64,000 nt of DNA, from positions 62,001 through 126,000 of the forward strand of contig CALVAP010000013.1 in NCBI GenBank assembly GCA_944325625.1. Reading direction: 5' to 3'. This document shows positions 37,927 through 46,596 of this stretch, piece by piece. Every line of letters starts with the position of its first letter. Positions within the stretch are counted from its first letter, which is position 1. Below the pieces are notes generated by a model. It saw only the letters and a list, made by a program, of their open reading frames with translations, ran no database searches and was not told the origin of the DNA. This DNA is from Candidatus Gastranaerophilales bacterium (GTDB lineage: Bacteria; Cyanobacteriota; Vampirovibrionia; Gastranaerophilales; Gastranaerophilaceae). The position numbers and the translations under genes were made by a program.

Positions 37927-38604
37927 CTATTTTAGCCCCATAAACTTATGCATCTGTGGAATCAGGCGAACTTTAGAATGTATCTTTATAAACTTGTTAA
38001 ATATTTGTTCATTAAATTCTGCATCTGTTACAGGTTTATCACCCTTCATCATAGGTTGCAGTATAAGCAAAATATTAAACTTCTTTGCTATATTCGCAGT
38101 CCTGATTATTTCACTATCCGTAATCTTGTTGTCATAAACAACCTTTGCAAATACTTTTTTTCCGTTGTCTATACATACTTTTAAAAATTCTTCATGTTTT
38201 TCGAAAGTATCAGAACCTGCAGCACTTGGTAATTTTATGTCTGCTGAAACAAAATTTACGTAAGCTATAACTTTTTTTAATTCAGAAACAAGTGTTGCAT
38301 TGGTTTCCAAGTATATTGGTAATTTTAGCTGCTCAAACAACTCCTCTAAAAAATCAGCATATAACAATGGCTCGCCACCGGTGATTGCCACAGAATGGAT
38401 TTTCTTATCTTCGTTAATTATTTGTGCAAGTTCCAATGCCCCATATTCTTTAGCATTTTGTGTTGTTATATCTGTATCGCAGTATGCACATTTAAGGTTG
38501 CATTCACAAAATCTTACAAAAGTCTGCCTAACCCCAACGTATGGGCCTTCCCCCTGTATAGACGTGAAAATTTCCTTTATTTTTACTGTTTTATTAATTG
38601 TCAT
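37927..38604 (-). CDS. queE: 7-carboxy-7-deazaguanine synthase
   Basis: 225-residue radical-SAM enzyme that makes the deazaguanine ring of preQ0/queuosine. The [4Fe-4S] site is RFCECNLKCAYCDTD (CxxxCxxC), preceded by SIQGEGPYVGVRQTFV, and followed by the SAM motif ITGGEPLLY. The length is typical. It overlaps the dnaJ-like gene by four bases. queC, queD and queF are not in the window, while tgt is at 23.8 kb. Confidence 0.94.
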   Translation of the reverse strand: MTINKTVKIKEIFTSIQGEGPYVGVRQTFVRFCECNLKCAYCDTDITTQNAKEYGALELAQIINEDKKIHSVAITGGEPLLYADFLEELFEQLKLPIYLETNATLVSELKKVIAYVNFVSADIKLPSAAGSDTFEKHEEFLKVCIDNGKKVFAKVVYDNKITDSEIIRTANIAKKFNILLILQPMMKGDKPVTDAEFNEQIFNKFIKIHSKVRLIPQMHKFMGLK

Positions 38605-39698
38605 TTTGCACTCTCTTTTTGCTCTCTTCTTTTACATAGTTGAGATAATTTTTTATACAGTTCCAACTCCTCTTCTGTTAGCTCATCGGGCAAATCAAGT
38701 CGAACTGTTACTATTGCATCTCCTATATTCCCTTTATCATCTTTCAAACCGTGGGCTGATAATCTAAACTTTTGCCCTTGTGAACAGTTTGCAGGTATCT
38801 TCATTTTGATAGCACCTTGCGGAGTTTCAACTCTATGTTCGGTTCCAAAAACTGCTTCGTGCGGGTATATTGTTGTTTCAAAACTCACATTTAACCCATC
38901 ATAAGTGTATTTTTCATCGTTTTTAATCTTGATAAGTAAATACACATCCCCGTTCTTTCCGCCGTTTCTGCCTCTGTTTCCCTCTGAGGCTATACGAATC
39001 TTCGAATTTTGTTTTACATTTTTTGGTATTTTAACATTAATTTTTTTGTGAATGGACGTTTCCCCAAGCCCTTTACATAACGGACACTGCGAACCATTTA
39101 TAAACATTTTGCCTTCACAATTTGGGCAAATCTCACTATGTAAAATATTTACCGTCCTATGCGTTCCATTCAATGCTTCAAGATACGAAATCTCCAACTC
39201 GGTGGTAATATCTTCCCCATCCTTAGGCGTTTTCTTCCCTCTTTTGGGTTGTGTTTTTTGAGAAGTTTTTGCGTATTCGGTTTTGTTTATACCTTGCTCT
39301 TTAAACAATCCCTCCAATATATCATTTAAAACTTGTGAAAATGAGCCTTTTGGATTATTTGTATCTTCTGCATTCTCTTTTTTAGTATTCTTTGTATTTT
39401 GTGCGGATTTGTATGCTCTATATGCTTTTTGCGGATCCGGTTGCGTGTACTTTGATTTGGTTTCTGTCTTCACATAGCCTTTAAATGCGTCATAAAGTGC
39501 TTTTTTATCCTTATCCATAAGTATTTCGCACGCTTCTGAGATTTCTTTGAATTTTGACACATAAAGTTCATTCCCTCCATTTAAGTCAGGATGATATTTT
39601 CGCGCCAAAGACCTATATGCCGACTTTATTTTAACCAAATCGTCCGTCGGCTCTATCCCAAGAATTTCATATAAATTTTTATAAAAATAGTTATTCAA
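38601..39698 (-). CDS. DnaJ-like cochaperone with a half zinc-finger
   Basis: 365-residue J-domain protein. The J domain is at residues 8-70 (YEILGIEPTDD, ARKYHPDLNGG with the HPD that activates DnaK ATPase). A 60-residue Lys-rich linker replaces the Gly/Phe region. The cysteine-rich domain has only two CxxCxG modules (CPNCEG, CPLCKG) where DnaJ has four. The substrate-binding C-terminus follows (GDVYLLIKIKNDEKYTYDGLN, VETPQGAIKMKIPA). A TTG start at 39698 with AAGGGG upstream is used. It is probably one of several J proteins in this genome. Confidence 0.87.
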   Translation of the reverse strand: MNNYFYKNLYEILGIEPTDDLVKIKSAYRSLARKYHPDLNGGNELYVSKFKEISEACEILMDKDKKALYDAFKGYVKTETKSKYTQPDPQKAYRAYKSAQNTKNTKKENAEDTNNPKGSFSQVLNDILEGLFKEQGINKTEYAKTSQKTQPKRGKKTPKDGEDITTELEISYLEALNGTHRTVNILHSEICPNCEGKMFINGSQCPLCKGLGETSIHKKINVKIPKNVKQNSKIRIASEGNRGRNGGKNGDVYLLIKIKNDEKYTYDGLNVSFETTIYPHEAVFGTEHRVETPQGAIKMKIPANCSQGQKFRLSAHGLKDDKGNIGDAIVTVRLDLPDELTEEELELYKKLSQLCKRREQKESAK

Positions 39699-39790
39699 AG
39701 TTAACCCCTTAAAGTAATTTTAACTAAATTCTTGAAAAAGACAAGTCTTTAAGTGATTAATTTTTTGAATACCACAACTTATTTTATTTT

Positions 39791-40057
39791 TTATAACCCC
39801 ATTCTAAAAAGAGCCATAACTATTGCCCATTGGCAAAATTGCAGAAAAATTATTGCAACTATGGGCGAAAAATCTAAGCCACCTACTGCCGGAATTATTC
39901 TTCTGAAAGGATTTAAGTATATATCACTAATTTCTGCCAACCATTTGAAAAATGGAGTATTCCAGTCTACCGAAGGTATCCAGGTAAGAAAAATTCTCAC
40001 AATCAGCAGCCAAAAATATAATTGAAACAGATAATATATAAGCGTTGATATTCTCAT
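39791..40057 (-). CDS. YggT-family membrane protein
   Basis: 88 residues with two hydrophobic segments (about 5-27 and 64-86) and the family signature VRIFLTWIPSVDWN plus ISDIYLNPFRRIIPAVGGLDFSPIV. These small inner-membrane proteins often sit in division or osmotic-adaptation clusters; their mechanism is not known. The ATG at 40057 has AAGAGG upstream, which decides against the longer frame. Downstream of mtnP by 17 bases. Confidence 0.9.
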   Translation of the reverse strand: MRISTLIYYLFQLYFWLLIVRIFLTWIPSVDWNTPFFKWLAEISDIYLNPFRRIIPAVGGLDFSPIVAIIFLQFCQWAIVMALFRMGL

Positions 40058-40074
40058 TACTAACCTCTTTTCTC

Positions 40075-40872
40075 TTAAAATCTCGAATTTTGAACGGTTA
40101 ATGCACAATCACAAGCATTTCTTTCAAATGGAACCGTCTCAACCAGTTCAAACAAAAGATTTTTGAGATTTTCTATATTTGCATTAAACACCTTAATTAC
40201 ATCATGATGTGAAACAGGTGGAACATCACCCACCAAACCGGCATCATAATCGGTTATAAGCGAAATATTAAGCGGACACATATCCATCTCTTTCACCAAA
40301 TATGCTTCCGGAAATGCCGTCATATTTATTACTTCCCAACCTTGTGCAGTAAAAAATTTACTTTCAGCTTTCGTTGAAAACCTTGGTCCGTTGATAACAA
40401 CTACCGTACCTCCGTCATGGACTCTAATACCAAGTTTTTTGCCTGCTTCCAGTGCCAATTGCCTCATTTGGGGACAATATGGCTCTGCTGCGGAAACATG
40501 TGTAGCCACAGGTCCGTCAAAAATCGTTGAGATCCTTCCATCAGTCCAATCTACAAACTGGTCACATATTACAAATTCGCCCGGCTTAATATGTTTTTGT
40601 AAACTTCCTGCGGCACAAGGTGATATTACTCTTTCACATCCAAGTGATTTCATCGCCCATACATTTGCTCTGTAATTTATCTTGTGCGGCAAAATATTAT
40701 GATTTCTGCCATGTCTTGGCATAAATGCCACTTTATGTTTACCTATGCTGCCTAAAAACACAGAATCTGACGGTTGCCCAAACGGGGTATCGATTTTTAG
40801 TTCTTCTATATTATCCAAAAATTTATAAAATCCCGACCCGCCAAAAATTCCTATATCCGCTCTTTTTTCCAT
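40075..40872 (-). CDS. mtnP: S-methyl-5'-thioadenosine phosphorylase
   Basis: 265-residue purine nucleoside phosphorylase of the MTAP branch: phosphate plus methylthioadenosine gives adenine and methylthioribose-1-phosphate. Visible: IGIFGGSGFY, MPRHGRNHNILPHKINYRAN (phosphate and ribose site), VISPCAAGSL and NMTAFPEAYLVKEM. The Asp that prefers 6-amino purines lies in TDYDAG. Its gene order with yggT has no evident meaning. The MtnX-like phosphatase at 10.6 kb could be a second methionine-salvage enzyme. Confidence 0.92.
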   Translation of the reverse strand: MEKRADIGIFGGSGFYKFLDNIEELKIDTPFGQPSDSVFLGSIGKHKVAFMPRHGRNHNILPHKINYRANVWAMKSLGCERVISPCAAGSLQKHIKPGEFVICDQFVDWTDGRISTIFDGPVATHVSAAEPYCPQMRQLALEAGKKLGIRVHDGGTVVVINGPRFSTKAESKFFTAQGWEVINMTAFPEAYLVKEMDMCPLNISLITDYDAGLVGDVPPVSHHDVIKVFNANIENLKNLLFELVETVPFERNACDCALTVQNSRF

Positions 40873-40884
40873 GTTATTATTTCC

Positions 40885-41865
40885 TTATTTATTACTTTGT
40901 CCTGTAATTTTCTCAAGACTAAAACCACCTGAGAACACGCACTGACCTACACTAGCACTTGTTCCTGTTTGATACCACACATACCCTACCGGACAAGGTT
41001 TGCTTGTTAAATCCGTATCATCCTTACTCGTTTCTTTTGTCAGCTCAACTGTTTCTTGTTCTGTCCACTTCCTTTTATCTCCGGTAACAGACCCAGGATT
41101 TACCAACATTAAAGTTTCTAAATACCAATTGTTCGGACCAGTTGGGCTATCTGTGTATACTTTACCATCTCTTGCCAATCTTATTCTAAATTGGTCGCGT
41201 TTCGGGTTAGCTCTGTCCTTTGTTGCACAACCAACATTAGGACCTGAAGCATTACCATTTTTGTCTTTTATTCCGTTTACATCCACACACAATGTTATAA
41301 ATGATGTTTTTTGATATGTTTTATTATCATTTGTAACATTCCACTCCCCAGTGAGTCCTCCTACTACGACTCCGTTCGAAAGCTTGAAATTAACCTGCTT
41401 TTCATCTGTCATATTAGCATCAGTACTAGGGTTTGAAATTGCCGTGTCAGAACCTACCGGTACAGTTCCTGTAGGTGTTCCATTACCCAAGATTAGCGGA
41501 GTATACCCTGAATCGCCGGGACATCTAACTGTTCCTATCGTATTTAAAGTATTTGCAAGGTTATAACACAACCTTCTTCCGGACTTGCTTGTTCCCCCTG
41601 CTGTATCATTTATATACCCTTCCGAATTGGTAACTTCACCGCTGTCAGGTGTACCTGTAGCGTAACGTAAATCTCCGCTTTCATATAGTTTTACATCGTT
41701 GAGTATTGTCCTTACTCCTTGCTCTATTGCAAAAAATGCTTTTCGATATTTCAGCGTTGTTTCATCCGGTTTTGAACGGTCTAAAACCGGTATCATCAAA
41801 GCCATTAACACTCCGATAATTGACAAAACCAACATTATTTCTACAAGAGAAAACCCCTTTTTCAT
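40885..41865 (-). CDS. type IV pilin-like (pseudopilin) protein
   Basis: 326-residue prepilin. The class-III leader is short (MKKG) with cleavage before FSLVEIMLVLSIIGVLMALM, which is the conserved hydrophobic stem with Glu5. The soluble head has Gly/Thr/Asn-rich loops and a shared C-terminal block VDVNG, SGPNVGC, RDQFRIR and DGKV. The start ATG at 41865 has AAGAGGTGG before it. It lies nine bases after the next pseudopilin and is presumably assembled by a type II secretion/type IV pilus machine encoded elsewhere. Confidence 0.85.
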   Translation of the reverse strand: MKKGFSLVEIMLVLSIIGVLMALMIPVLDRSKPDETTLKYRKAFFAIEQGVRTILNDVKLYESGDLRYATGTPDSGEVTNSEGYINDTAGGTSKSGRRLCYNLANTLNTIGTVRCPGDSGYTPLILGNGTPTGTVPVGSDTAISNPSTDANMTDEKQVNFKLSNGVVVGGLTGEWNVTNDNKTYQKTSFITLCVDVNGIKDKNGNASGPNVGCATKDRANPKRDQFRIRLARDGKVYTDSPTGPNNWYLETLMLVNPGSVTGDKRKWTEQETVELTKETSKDDTDLTSKPCPVGYVWYQTGTSASVGQCVFSGGFSLEKITGQSNK

Positions 41866-41874
41866 ATCCACCTC

Positions 41875-42519
41875 TTACCTCGTTGTTGGAATTGCTGAAC
41901 CGCCTAATATTGCATTTTCTACCGCAAAACCTTCATCATCATTACCTGTTGAAACTTTACCGTCATATGAAATTCTTATTCTAAACTGATCTCTATCAGT
42001 TGCAGCTCTTGCCTCATCATCGTCAGAACATCCGGCATTTGGGCCTTTATCTCCGTTTACATCAACGCATATCGTTATTGTATCGGGTGTTATACTTTTT
42101 CCGTCTTCATCAGTAAACTCTTGATTGAGCCCTGCAACTAACGTTCCGTTTGCCAGTTTGAAATCGTAATTATCTCCACTTATATTTGTGTTACCATCTC
42201 TTTCTTCATCACAGCTGATATCGCCCAACGTATTTAGCCCATTAGCTACTTCTGTACAAAAATACTCTTGTGGATCAGTTATACCTGTTTCTGTCGTAAT
42301 CTCTGCTTTGAACATGTTTTCACCGTCTGGAAACTTTGTAGAATCATTTGTCAACGAGCTTATTATCTCAGATATTGAATAAAATGCTTTTTTATACATC
42401 AATGCATTTTCATCCGGCGAGGCATCCATAAGATTTGTTATCATCATTGTTGCTACAATCCCGATTATTAGCAACGTAATCATCATTTCCGCTAAAGTAA
42501 ATGCAACATTTTTCTTCAT
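41875..42519 (-). CDS. type IV pilin-like (pseudopilin) protein
   Basis: 214 residues. The leader MKKNVA is cleaved before FTLAEMMITLLIIGIVATMM. The stem is followed by DENALMYKKAFYSISEIISS, closely resembling DETTLKYRKAFFAIEQGVRT of its neighbour, and by the shared block VDVNGDKGPNAGC, RDQFRIRISYDGKV. This is a paralogue of the neighbour, by duplication. The ATG at 42519 has GAGGAG upstream; the longer frame overlaps the zincin gene and is not used. Confidence 0.86.
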   Translation of the reverse strand: MKKNVAFTLAEMMITLLIIGIVATMMITNLMDASPDENALMYKKAFYSISEIISSLTNDSTKFPDGENMFKAEITTETGITDPQEYFCTEVANGLNTLGDISCDEERDGNTNISGDNYDFKLANGTLVAGLNQEFTDEDGKSITPDTITICVDVNGDKGPNAGCSDDDEARAATDRDQFRIRISYDGKVSTGNDDEGFAVENAILGGSAIPTTR

Positions 42520-42544
42520 ATAAAACTCCTCAATTTTTGTTTTA

Positions 42545-43369
42545 TTATAACCTATTTTCTCGCAAAAAGGCAATTGCTTTATCCAATCCCGCATAGTAAC
42601 CGCTAATTAATAATTCATTAAAACGTTTATATGCAATTGGAGCCATATCTTTTATACAGTCTTCGTGCTTATACATTCCCTGCACTAATCTTGCAAAAAG
42701 TTCTGATGGCTTTTCGTAATATTTCTTTAATTTATTCTTTCTTTTTTGAATATTTCTTGATTTTCGACTTAAGGAGCATATCCTTATATATAGCGCAAAT
42801 GCCGGCTGCATATTGGGAAAATCTTTCTCCAATGTTTCTATGGAATATACTTTTTCACGTCTTAAAAACGGCGTTATAATTCTCACCTTGTCATACTTCA
42901 GTAAAAATCTTGCATCTGATTTCTTTATGTATCTTTCAAACTCTTTGAACGGCTTACTTTTTAGAAAATTGGGGTAATCTTTCTTTATCAAGTTTTCAAG
43001 TGCTCTAATCTTTATTTTATACGCATATTTTTGTGCATCCAGTTTTTTAAATAGTGCATTTTCGTCCACCATACAGGTAACTTGAACCAGCTCTTGCCTT
43101 ACCCTTTCCAAAAACTCACCGTCATCTGTATTAAACAAAATACCCAATTTCCCGCCTGATTTTGCCATGTCATTCTCTAATTTTTTATGTATCAAATGGG
43201 CGTATTCATGCATCAAGACTTCTACAAATTTCTCATCATCTAACTTTCTGTGTATATCAATTCTGTTTTCAGAGAACAATCCGAGATTACCACGCGCCTT
43301 TGTATCCGTCCGCAGGTCTATCCCTTCTCTTTTCATATATCTTATCAGTTTTTGTTTTAAGTCCTTCAT
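42545..43369 (-). CDS. putative HEXXH zinc metallopeptidase-like protein
   Basis: 274 residues. A zincin signature EVLMHEYAHLIHKK is at about residues 49-62 (His-Glu-x-x-His), and a conserved Glu is available later in YYEKPSELFARLVQGM, an arrangement seen in ImmA/IrrE and related M78-like or SprT-like proteins. The rest is Lys/Arg-rich and helical with no signal peptide, so it is probably cytoplasmic. I do not recognise the exact family; peptidase activity is inferred from the motif only. It is divergently independent of the pseudopilins, which follow 25 bases after its end. Confidence 0.6.
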   Translation of the reverse strand: MKDLKQKLIRYMKREGIDLRTDTKARGNLGLFSENRIDIHRKLDDEKFVEVLMHEYAHLIHKKLENDMAKSGGKLGILFNTDDGEFLERVRQELVQVTCMVDENALFKKLDAQKYAYKIKIRALENLIKKDYPNFLKSKPFKEFERYIKKSDARFLLKYDKVRIITPFLRREKVYSIETLEKDFPNMQPAFALYIRICSLSRKSRNIQKRKNKLKKYYEKPSELFARLVQGMYKHEDCIKDMAPIAYKRFNELLISGYYAGLDKAIAFLRENRL

Positions 43370-43377
43370 TTATATCA

Positions 43378-44772
43378 TTACTTCACTATAAAAAGTTTTT
43401 GAGGATTCATAATATTTTTGGCATCAAATATATATTTTATCTGCTTTGAGATAGAATAAGCCCTCTTGCCTATAGCTTGCTCTAAATATTGGGCTTTCTC
43501 AGACCCCACTCCATGCTCTCCCGAAACTGTTCCTCCTAAAGATAGCGCAAGTTCAAAAAGTTCATCTTTAGCCTTATAAAATCTTGTCATTTCATCCTTA
43601 TCTTCAAAATTTAAGGCATAATTGGGGTGAATATTTCCATCACCGGCATGTCCCATTATACAAGCCGTAAGTGAGTACTTTTCATTTATCTTTTTTATCC
43701 CTTCTACCAATGCCGGAATTTTGGTTCGGGGTACAACAACATCCTCGGTTATAACATTTCCTTTTAACCTTGATGTTGCTCCAAATGAAGCTCTTCTTGC
43801 CGTCCAAAAAGCTTCTTCTTGCTCTATATTCTCAATTTGCTGTATATCTGCATTATTCAGCAGCTCAATTATGAATTTTTCTTGATTTTCTACGTCCTTA
43901 GCAGAACCATCCACTTCTATGAACAGCATTGATTCTTTTTCAGTTTTTAATCCTGTTGGGATGAACTCCTCTATTGTCTTAAGCGTAAATTTGTCCAACA
44001 AATCAACTACACTTGGTGTTATCCCGGATTCAAGTATTTTGTTAACAGCGCGTGTTGCGGCTTCAATACTATCAAAATACGCAAGCAATATTTTACTTTT
44101 TTGTGGCTTTGGAATAAGCTTTAATGTTGCCTCAACTATAATGCCTAAAGTTCCCTCAGAACCTACAAATAACTGGGTTAAGTTGTACCCGACAACATTT
44201 TTAGGACAATCACTTCCTGTGGTTATTAGTTCCCCATCTGCCAATACGACCTTAAGATTTAGTACATAATCTTTTGCTGTCCCGTATTTTAACCCTCTGG
44301 GACCTCCGGATGAAAGTGCCAATGCTCCACCTATCGTCGATACTTTCAAATTCGACGGATCAGGAGGATAAAACAACCCGTACTGCTGAGCAACTTTTTG
44401 TATTTCACCTACAGTAACACCGGCTTGCACTTTCATATTAAGATTCTCTCGGGATACTTCAAGAATTTTATTCATTCTTGAAAAATGTATTATCACTCCG
44501 CCTTGTTTTGCAACGCAACCGCCTACGTGATTTGTTCCTGCTCCTCTCGCTACTATCGGCACTTCGTTTTCATAACACAATTTTACTATCTTTTGTACTT
44601 CTTCTATTGTTGAAGGCAAAACAACTATTATTTGCGATTCTTCCTTAACTTGCTCACAGTTATTATCATGAGTATACGCATATATATCTTCAATGCTGTC
44701 CAATACTGCTTCTTTACCTAAAACTTTACATAATTTATCCGCTAATTTAGAGTTTGTTTTTAATGCCGTCAT
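43378..44772 (-). CDS. FAD-linked oxidase (GlcD/D-lactate dehydrogenase type)
   Basis: 464-residue VAO/PCMH flavoprotein. Visible: VPIVARGAGTNHVGGCV (FAD pyrophosphate loop), ALSSGGPRGLKYGT, VGSEGTLGIIVEATL and the C-terminal cap with ACIMGHAGDGNIHPNYAL and GGTVSGEHGVGSEK. These enzymes oxidise D-2-hydroxy acids such as glycolate or D-lactate. No partner GlcE/GlcF or electron-transfer flavoprotein gene is adjacent, so the electron acceptor is unknown. GTGGAG precedes the ATG. Confidence 0.92.
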   Translation of the reverse strand: MTALKTNSKLADKLCKVLGKEAVLDSIEDIYAYTHDNNCEQVKEESQIIVVLPSTIEEVQKIVKLCYENEVPIVARGAGTNHVGGCVAKQGGVIIHFSRMNKILEVSRENLNMKVQAGVTVGEIQKVAQQYGLFYPPDPSNLKVSTIGGALALSSGGPRGLKYGTAKDYVLNLKVVLADGELITTGSDCPKNVVGYNLTQLFVGSEGTLGIIVEATLKLIPKPQKSKILLAYFDSIEAATRAVNKILESGITPSVVDLLDKFTLKTIEEFIPTGLKTEKESMLFIEVDGSAKDVENQEKFIIELLNNADIQQIENIEQEEAFWTARRASFGATSRLKGNVITEDVVVPRTKIPALVEGIKKINEKYSLTACIMGHAGDGNIHPNYALNFEDKDEMTRFYKAKDELFELALSLGGTVSGEHGVGSEKAQYLEQAIGKRAYSISKQIKYIFDAKNIMNPQKLFIVK

Positions 44773-44876
44773 TTCTCACTCCACAGGTCTTAACCCTATA
44801 TTATTATACTTTGAAAATTTTTGGGTGAACAAATTTTATTTAAACTCTTTGATTAATTTTTGCAATTGTTAATTTG

Positions 44877-44905
44877 TTGTCACAAATTTTATTTAATAGT
44901 ATAAT
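44877..44905 (+). promoter_or_regulatory. strong sigma-70-type promoter
   Basis: TTGTCA (44877-44882), 17-base spacer, perfect TATAAT (44900-44905). Transcription would start near 44912, 20 bases before a short leader ORF, and run into the ATPase gene and folD. Confidence 0.75.
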
Positions 44906-44931
44906 CCTTATTAATCAGGAGTGAGGTTATT

Positions 44932-44979
44932 ATGAAACTAAATTCTCTTTTATATTGCATAGGTAACGGATGGGTTTAA
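44932..44979 (+). CDS. 15-residue leader peptide ORF
   Basis: ATG at 44932 with AGGAGTGAGG upstream encodes MKLNSLLYCIGNGWV and its TAA overlaps the ATG of the following ATPase gene (TAATG). Good SD and tight coupling favour real translation; the peptide's content gives no attenuation clue. Confidence 0.5.
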   Translation: MKLNSLLYCIGNGWV

Positions 44980-45740
44980 TGAACAATTCAACCACTACTA
45001 TTGCTATTACCGGAAAAGGCGGTTCAGGAAAAACTACTATTACTAAAGGGTTCTTAAAACTCTTAAAAGAATACTATCCCGATAAATCTATTCTGCTCTT
45101 TGATAATGACTTAACAAGCGAATTGGGACACAGTTTCGGCTTAGACATAAGAAATACTATCTACGGTATCAGAAGCGGTAAGCATGAATACAAAACAGGT
45201 ATCCCGTCTCGCATGACAAAACAAGAATATATCTAATGGGCTCTGGAAGACATCCTCGTGGAAATTGATGAAAATGTTGACCTTATAGTTTCTTGGCTCG
45301 TTGCTTCTAAAGACTGCAGATGCCCTATCACATCACAAATTAATGATGCGGTTGCAAAACTTATCAGCCGATACGACTTCGTTATTTTTGATTGTGAGTT
45401 TGACCTTAAATATCTTAGCCAACTTGTCGATATGGATATTGATTTGACAATAATTGCAGCACACCGGTCCGAAGAATCTATCCACCTTGCAAAGCGACTT
45501 GAAGAATTCAATGCAAAATATGCAGCAGGAGGGCAAATGGGCGTTGTACTCAATATGGTTAAAGGTAATGAGGCGGCTTTTGCTTATCAGCTCTTAAAGC
45601 GCTATAATCTTGAAACACTCGGAGTGATTCCATACGATGAGGATTTACAAAAAAATTCAGTAAGTCGCGATTCTGACACCGTAGCTGATGCTATAAGACA
45701 GTTTTACTTTAGGCTTAATTTGCCGCAGTTGAGGATGTAA
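44979..45740 (+). pseudogene. CooC/MinD-type P-loop ATPase, interrupted by one in-frame stop
   Basis: Read through one TAA at 45234-45236, the frame gives a 253-residue deviant-Walker ATPase: ITGKGGSGKTTI (P-loop with signature Lys), LLFDNDLTSELGHSFG, CRCPI, FVIFDCEFDLKYLSQ and the C-terminal LGVIPYDEDLQKNSVS. It resembles CooC-type nickel/Fe-S maturation factors and other MinD-like proteins. The stop falls at KQEYI-stop-WALEDILVEI, both halves fit one protein, and the codon before the W would need only one base change to be Glu, Gln or Lys. The downstream half (GTG at 45258) lacks the P-loop and cannot work alone. A sequencing error is possible. folD starts one base after the end. Confidence 0.7.
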
Positions 45741-45741
45741 C

Positions 45742-46596
45742 ATGACAATATTATTAGACGGAAAAAAAACATCGGTTAAACTTCTTATTGCTCTTGCTGA
45801 AAAAATCAGACCTCTGAATAAAAAACCCAAGCTTGCTGTCATCATTGTAGGCGATAACCCCGCCAGCAAAATATATGTTGACCTTAAACAAAAACGAGCA
45901 GAAGCAGTTGGCATTGAATCCTTAATTATACCTCTTAGTGAGGATACCTCTCAAGAGGCGCTATTAGAACACATTGATATTCTTAATGAAGATTCTTCCA
46001 TTGATGCAATTCTTGTTCAGTTACCTTTACCTGCGCATATTGATACATCTAAAGTTATTAGAAGAATTGCCCCATATAAGGATGTAGACGGTTTCAACCC
46101 GATAAACATAGGATTGCTAGCTTCCGGAGGTATTCCAAGTGCTTATCCTTGCACACCCTGCGGTATTATAAAGCTCCTCAACGAGTATAAAATTAATATT
46201 GAAGGTAAACACGCAGTAATAATCGGACGTTCAAATATCGTCGGCAAGCCGCTTGCTTATATGCTTTTGGAAAAGAATGCAACCGTAACTCTCTGTCACA
46301 GCAAAACTCAAAACCTTTCATCAGTAACAAAGAGTGCAGATATTCTTATCTGTGCAACGGGACAACCAAATTTGATAAATGCACAGATGGTCAAACCTAA
46401 TGCGGTTGTCATAGATGTAGGCGTTTTTCGTGGCGATGACGGCAAGCTATATGGTGATGTGGATTTTACTTCTGTTAGTCAAGTTGCGGGCGCTATAACT
46501 CCAAACCCCGGTGGGGTCGGACCTATGACTATTGCATCTTTACTTGAAAATACTTATAGACTTTATAATCTGCACAAGAGCTTTACTGAAAACTAG
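45742..46596 (+). CDS. folD: bifunctional methylenetetrahydrofolate dehydrogenase/cyclohydrolase
   Basis: 284-residue FolD that interconverts methylene-, methenyl- and formyl-tetrahydrofolate with NADP. Visible: the Tyr/Lys active-site region KIYVDLKQKRAEAVG, VQLPLPAHI, the folate motif PCTPCGIIKLL, the Rossmann segment VIIGRSNIVGKPLAY and AITPNPGGVGPMT. It begins one base after the broken ATPase gene and shares its promoter. Converges on the kdsC-like gene with a four-base overlap. Confidence 0.96.
   Translation: MTILLDGKKTSVKLLIALAEKIRPLNKKPKLAVIIVGDNPASKIYVDLKQKRAEAVGIESLIIPLSEDTSQEALLEHIDILNEDSSIDAILVQLPLPAHIDTSKVIRRIAPYKDVDGFNPINIGLLASGGIPSAYPCTPCGIIKLLNEYKINIEGKHAVIIGRSNIVGKPLAYMLLEKNATVTLCHSKTQNLSSVTKSADILICATGQPNLINAQMVKPNAVVIDVGVFRGDDGKLYGDVDFTSVSQVAGAITPNPGGVGPMTIASLLENTYRLYNLHKSFTEN

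Noticed and set aside
45258-45740. Second half of the ATPase as a separate gene
   Set aside because: It lacks the P-loop, has no SD, is in the same frame as the first half and continues the same domain; it is the back end of the interrupted gene.
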